Shown: piece by piece, positions 5,192 through 7,303 of the stretch
Layout: every line of letters begins with the position of its first letter
Numbering within the stretch: position 1 is the first letter of the stretch
Assembly (NCBI GenBank): GCA_900557655.1
Contig: USTX01000031.1
Coordinates: forward strand, 1-7,303
Direction of reading: 5' to 3'
DNA from: an uncultured Eubacteriales bacterium
GTDB taxonomy: Bacteria > Bacillota > Clostridia > Christensenellales > UBA1242
Length of the DNA: 7,303 nt
The notes under the pieces: generated by a model
What the model saw: the letters and a program-made list of their open reading frames with translations, nothing else
Told to the model about the DNA's origin: nothing
The model's database searches: none
Position numbers and translations under genes: made by a program

Positions 5192-5221
5192 ATTTACGTT
5201 ATTATTGATACGCTTAAACAT
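5147..5221 (-). CDS. Asn-rich leader peptide 1 of asnA (24 aa)
   Basis: A 24-codon frame runs from ATG at 5221-5219 to TAA at 5149-5147, with an AAGGAG site (5231-5236) at 9-nt spacing. It starts only about 20-25 nt after the predicted transcript start. The peptide begins MFKRINNNVNETLN and has Asn at residues 6, 7, 8, 10 and 14, coded by both AAT and AAC. It ends in a hydrophobic VGFFSLL. An intrinsic terminator follows 21 nt after the stop. Its codons 11-12 and 17-20 supply competing RNA pairing segments. By analogy with the trp, his and leu leaders of Proteobacteria, scarcity of charged tRNA-Asn should stall the ribosome at codons 6-10, mask region 1 and favour the antiterminator. The peptide itself probably has no separate function. 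Confidence 0.78.
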   Translation of the reverse strand: MFKRINNNVNETLNAQTVGFFSLL

Positions 5222-5250
5222 AAAGTTTCTCTCCTTATCTTTTTTTATTT

Positions 5251-5278
5251 AGTATATTCAATTCATTCAGCTTGTCAA
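5251..5278 (-). promoter_or_regulatory. asnA promoter
   Basis: On the minus strand a perfect TTGACA (5278-5273), a 16-nt spacer and TATACT (5256-5251) give a strong sigma-A promoter. Very A/T-rich DNA upstream (about 5279-5320) could act as an UP element. The predicted start near 5244 is just ahead of the leader 1 ribosome binding site. A strong constitutive promoter fits control by attenuation rather than by a repressor; no operator-like inverted repeat overlaps the -35 or -10. Confidence 0.82.
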
Positions 5279-5323
5279 CAAAATTTCTTTAATTTTTCAA
5301 AAATTTTTTAAAAATCTTATGTC

Positions 5324-5341
5324 ATTACAATTAGTTGTAAT
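5324..5341 (-). terminator. Weak hairpin downstream of the YhhN-family gene
   Basis: ATTACAA (5324-5330) and TTGTAAT (5335-5341) form a perfect 7-bp stem with a 4-nt loop, 23 nt after the stop of the membrane-protein gene. It is A/T-rich, and the T run on the minus strand comes only after an intervening GACATAAGA, so it is a poor terminator. It is the only candidate I see for ending the cysS unit before the asnA promoter. Confidence 0.35.
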
Positions 5342-5364
5342 ACTATTTTTCATCCTCGAATTCG

Positions 5365-6027
5365 TTATTTTTCAGTTTTGCGCTTTGAAAACTGAGTGCG
5401 GCGAGGAGTGGTGATTAGGCACGAGGCAACAAAAATTGAAAGCGCCAAGATGAATTCGGCCGGATAGTATGTAACCAAACAAATGATGTCAAAAACAAGC
5501 GCCCCACTGCCGAATACGTGAAACAACAACATAAAGTCGGATATAAAAAACAACAGCGCCCCCGCAGCGATAACGATATTCACCGCGCGATGGTTAGGCT
5601 CAAACACGTTTGAAATCGCCTTGCCAAGCATAAGTGAAATGATAAGCGCATACACAACCGCAAGCGTTTTCATCCCGCCAAAGTTAAAGCCTTTATAAAG
5701 TTCAATAAGTAAGAAGACCGCAACAAAAATGCCCGTGCCTATCAAAAGGTCGCGAATTTTAAAGCCCGTTAAAAAGCAGAATGACATAAAGAACAGAATG
5801 TGCCCAAGCCCAAAGAACAGCGCGCCCAAAACAAAATGGTCAATAAGCAGGATGTCGCCCGCACAGGCAAACACCAACCCCGCAAACAGCATCACGCAAA
5901 ACAGCCAATTCGCTTTGCGCGCAAGCACGCCCAAAACAAAATACAGGTTAAACGCGCCACACAAAACAAAAAGAACGCTTGCAATGGTTTTGGTTATATA
6001 TGGCGAACAGTCAACCAGCATATACAC
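5365..6027 (-). CDS. YhhN/TMEM86-family membrane protein, N-terminus apparently shifted
   Basis: This frame encodes 220 residues of a multi-pass protein of the YhhN family, whose eukaryotic members (TMEM86) are lysoplasmalogenases; the bacterial substrate is uncertain. Visible family features are GDILL (57-61), GLGHILFF (73-80), GALLFFISDF (156-165) and YYPAEFILALS (187-197). The last has Glu where the family, as I recall it, often has Gln. There are about seven hydrophobic segments (about 11-32, 40-61, 66-86, 93-110, 119-136, 148-170, 178-205) and a basic tail. The frame opens only at GTG 6027, in a place with no ribosome binding site, and lacks the first helix that normally precedes this region. 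That helix is encoded just upstream in another frame with a good ribosome binding site (5994-6092). Either the gene is broken, or it is read by a -1 shift, or there is a one-base sequence error. It follows cysS closely. Confidence 0.75.
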   Translation of the reverse strand: MYMLVDCSPYITKTIASVLFVLCGAFNLYFVLGVLARKANWLFCVMLFAGLVFACAGDILLIDHFVLGALFFGLGHILFFMSFCFLTGFKIRDLLIGTGIFVAVFLLIELYKGFNFGGMKTLAVVYALIISLMLGKAISNVFEPNHRAVNIVIAAGALLFFISDFMLLFHVFGSGALVFDIICLVTYYPAEFILALSIFVASCLITTPRRTQFSKRKTEK

Positions 6028-6092
6028 GCAGCCACAATAAGCGCCGCAAAAACCGCGTTGATTATTATTCCCAGTTTAATTTTGTTATCCAT
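5994..6092 (-). pseudogene. Displaced 5' end of the YhhN-family gene (32-codon frame)
   Basis: A short frame starts at ATG 6092-6090, 6 nt after an AAGGAG site (6099-6104), and ends at TAA 5996-5994. It encodes MDNKIKLG followed by one strong membrane segment (IIINAVFAALIVAACICWL) and TVRHI. It begins 14 nt after the cysS stop and overlaps the longer YhhN-family frame by 34 nt in the -1 frame. YhhN proteins normally have such a helix just before the segment that starts the downstream frame. Joining the two by a one-base change would give a protein of about 240 residues with eight helices, so I read this as the true start of that gene. An independent small membrane peptide is possible but less likely. 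Confidence 0.6.
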
Positions 6093-6106
6093 AAACTTCT
6101 CCTTTT

Positions 6107-7303
6107 TTATTTTTTCTTAAAAGTTGTGCCCTCTTTGGTGTCAATAAGGTCAAAGCCCAAAGCCGCAACCTCGTTTCGAATTTCGTCGGCACGCGCATAG
6201 TTTTTGTTAAGTTTGGCCTGTTTACGCTCCTCAATCAAGGCCTCGATTTTTGACTTAGTTTTAGCGTCAACGTCAACCTGCGCGTTATCCTCAACAGTTT
6301 GCCTGCCGATAAAATACGCCAAGTTCAGCGCCAAAACCTTATCAAAGCTTTTAATAAGCGCAATTTTGGTTGCACCATTAATATCAGCTTTAATCACGTC
6401 AAGCAGAGTTGTTATTGCGCGCGACGTGTTAAGGTCGCTGCCTATCGCGTCTTTAAACTGCGCGTCAAACTTAGCAAACGCCGCCGCGTCAACCGCGCCC
6501 TCGTTCTTTATGGCCGCAATACGTTTTGTCAGTTTTTCATAGGCCGATTTCGCCGTGTCAAGCGCCTCGGTAGACAAAACCAATTGTTTTCGATAGTGCG
6601 AAAGCAACACGAAATAGCGATAAACCATCGGGCTGTACCCCATTTGGTTAAGTTTTGAAAGCGTCAAGAAATCGCCATTTGACTTGCTCATCTTGCCCGT
6701 TGTTGTGTTAAGATGTTCAACGTGAAACCAAAGTTTGCACCATTCGTGCCCCGTAAAACTTTCGGTTTGGGCAATTTCGTTGGTGTGGTGCGGAAATTTG
6801 TTGTCTACCCCGCCGCAGTGAATGTCAAGATACTCGCCAAGGTATTTAAGGTTAATGCCTGAGCACTCTAAGTGCCACCCTGGGTACCCCGTCCCCCACG
6901 GACTGTTCCACCTAAGCGCGTGGTTTTCAAACTTAGACTTAGTAAACCACAAAACAAAGTCGTTTTTGTTGCGCTTGCCAACGTCTTCGGTTACATTCTC
7001 GCGCGCGCCAACAACCAAGTCTTCCTCGGTCTGGTTGCCAAAACGATAATAGTTTTTAAGTTTTGACGTGTCAAAATACACGTTTCCATTGCTAAGATAG
7101 GCAAAACCCTTTTCAAGTAAACGCGAAATAATAGCGATGTATTCGTCAATACAATCGGTCGCCGGAACAACAATTTGCGGCCATTTGATGTTAAGCTCGT
7201 CACAATCGCGCTTAAAAAACTCGGTGTATTCTTTGGCGATGTCAAGCACCTCTTTGTTCTCACGGATAGCGCTTAAAACCATCTTGTCTTCGCCCGTGTC
7301 ACT
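6107..7303 (-). CDS. cysS: Cysteinyl-tRNA synthetase (partial, N-terminus outside)
   Basis: CysRS charges tRNA-Cys with cysteine in the cytosol. The frame is open to the right edge; 398 residues are visible and roughly 70 N-terminal residues, with the HIGH motif and first zinc cysteine, lie outside. The visible part begins SDTGEDKMVLSA, in the style of Clostridia enzymes. Motifs seen are VPATDCIDEYI, NVYFDTSKL, NKNDFVLWFTKSK, WHLECSG (zinc Cys), HCGGVDNKFPHHTNEIAQ (zinc His and Glu), TGKMSKSNGDFLTL (the KMSKS ATP loop, starting near 6694), and the C-terminal helical domain. It ends with the typical IEALIEERKQAKLNKNYARADEIRNE and GFDLIDTKEGTTFKK. A start read at the internal ATG 7282 would be wrong, since the frame and family similarity continue upstream. 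The YhhN-family gene follows 14 nt later, probably in the same operon. Confidence 0.96.
   Translation of the reverse strand, partial: SDTGEDKMVLSAIRENKEVLDIAKEYTEFFKRDCDELNIKWPQIVVPATDCIDEYIAIISRLLEKGFAYLSNGNVYFDTSKLKNYYRFGNQTEEDLVVGARENVTEDVGKRNKNDFVLWFTKSKFENHALRWNSPWGTGYPGWHLECSGINLKYLGEYLDIHCGGVDNKFPHHTNEIAQTESFTGHEWCKLWFHVEHLNTTTGKMSKSNGDFLTLSKLNQMGYSPMVYRYFVLLSHYRKQLVLSTEALDTAKSAYEKLTKRIAAIKNEGAVDAAAFAKFDAQFKDAIGSDLNTSRAITTLLDVIKADINGATKIALIKSFDKVLALNLAYFIGRQTVEDNAQVDVDAKTKSKIEALIEERKQAKLNKNYARADEIRNEVAALGFDLIDTKEGTTFKKK

Noticed and set aside
4932..5250. T-box riboswitch for tRNA-Asn in the asnA leader
   Set aside because: I find no T-box AGGGTGGNACCGCG-like sequence and no specifier-loop architecture; instead there are two translated-looking short frames.
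1..7303. CRISPR array, insertion sequence, prophage or integration site
   Set aside because: I saw no regularly spaced repeats, no transposase or integrase motifs, and no duplicated tRNA 3' end that would mark an attachment site.

Overview
The window fits a low-to-moderate GC Bacillota genome, most likely a Clostridia-type organism, possibly an uncultured gut lineage. The reasons are strong AAGGAG-type ribosome binding sites, consensus-like sigma-A promoters, short intergenic gaps, a TTG start on the polA-like gene, and a cysteinyl-tRNA synthetase of the Clostridia type. This placement is inference from protein style, not from a search. All protein genes lie on the minus strand. A structured RNA and a tRNA lie on the plus strand and run head-on into them.

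Read in the direction of transcription from the right edge, the layout is as follows. (1) cysS, cut by the window edge, is followed 14 nt later by a YhhN/TMEM86-family membrane protein gene. The family's first membrane segment sits in a separate short frame, so this gene looks frameshifted. (2) asnA (ammonia-dependent asparagine synthetase) has a strong promoter and a leader of about 300 nt. (3) Two small unrecognised soluble proteins follow, with their own promoter just after asnA. (4) A non-coding block on the plus strand holds a promoter, a richly folded RNA of about 350 nt, tRNA-Leu(CAA) and a terminator. (5) A divergent minus-strand promoter drives tmk, a four-helix membrane protein gene, and polA, whose 5'-3' exonuclease part runs off the left edge.

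The most interesting region is the asnA leader (about 4929-5280 on the minus strand). It encodes two short peptides in series, each with its own strong ribosome binding site and each rich in asparagine codons (5 of 24 and 4 of 21). The first precedes an intrinsic terminator, with alternative pairings arranged as in classical trp-type transcription attenuation. The second ends inside one arm of an 11-bp hairpin whose other arm can instead pair with the asnA ribosome binding site, as expected for translation attenuation. AsnA itself contains no asparagine in 331 residues. Together these suggest that asparagine shortage is sensed twice by ribosome stalling and answered with an enzyme that can be made without asparagine. 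Bacillota more commonly use tRNA-sensing T-box leaders for such genes, and I see no T-box here.

The second point of interest is the plus-strand RNA. It has at least five well-formed hairpins, carries an exact 18-nt copy of the 5' end of the neighbouring tRNA-Leu, and appears to share one transcript with that tRNA. I cannot assign its family with certainty; the raiA-motif RNA is a candidate to test. All functional statements rest on reading motifs and complementarity by eye. No database search or folding calculation was run.
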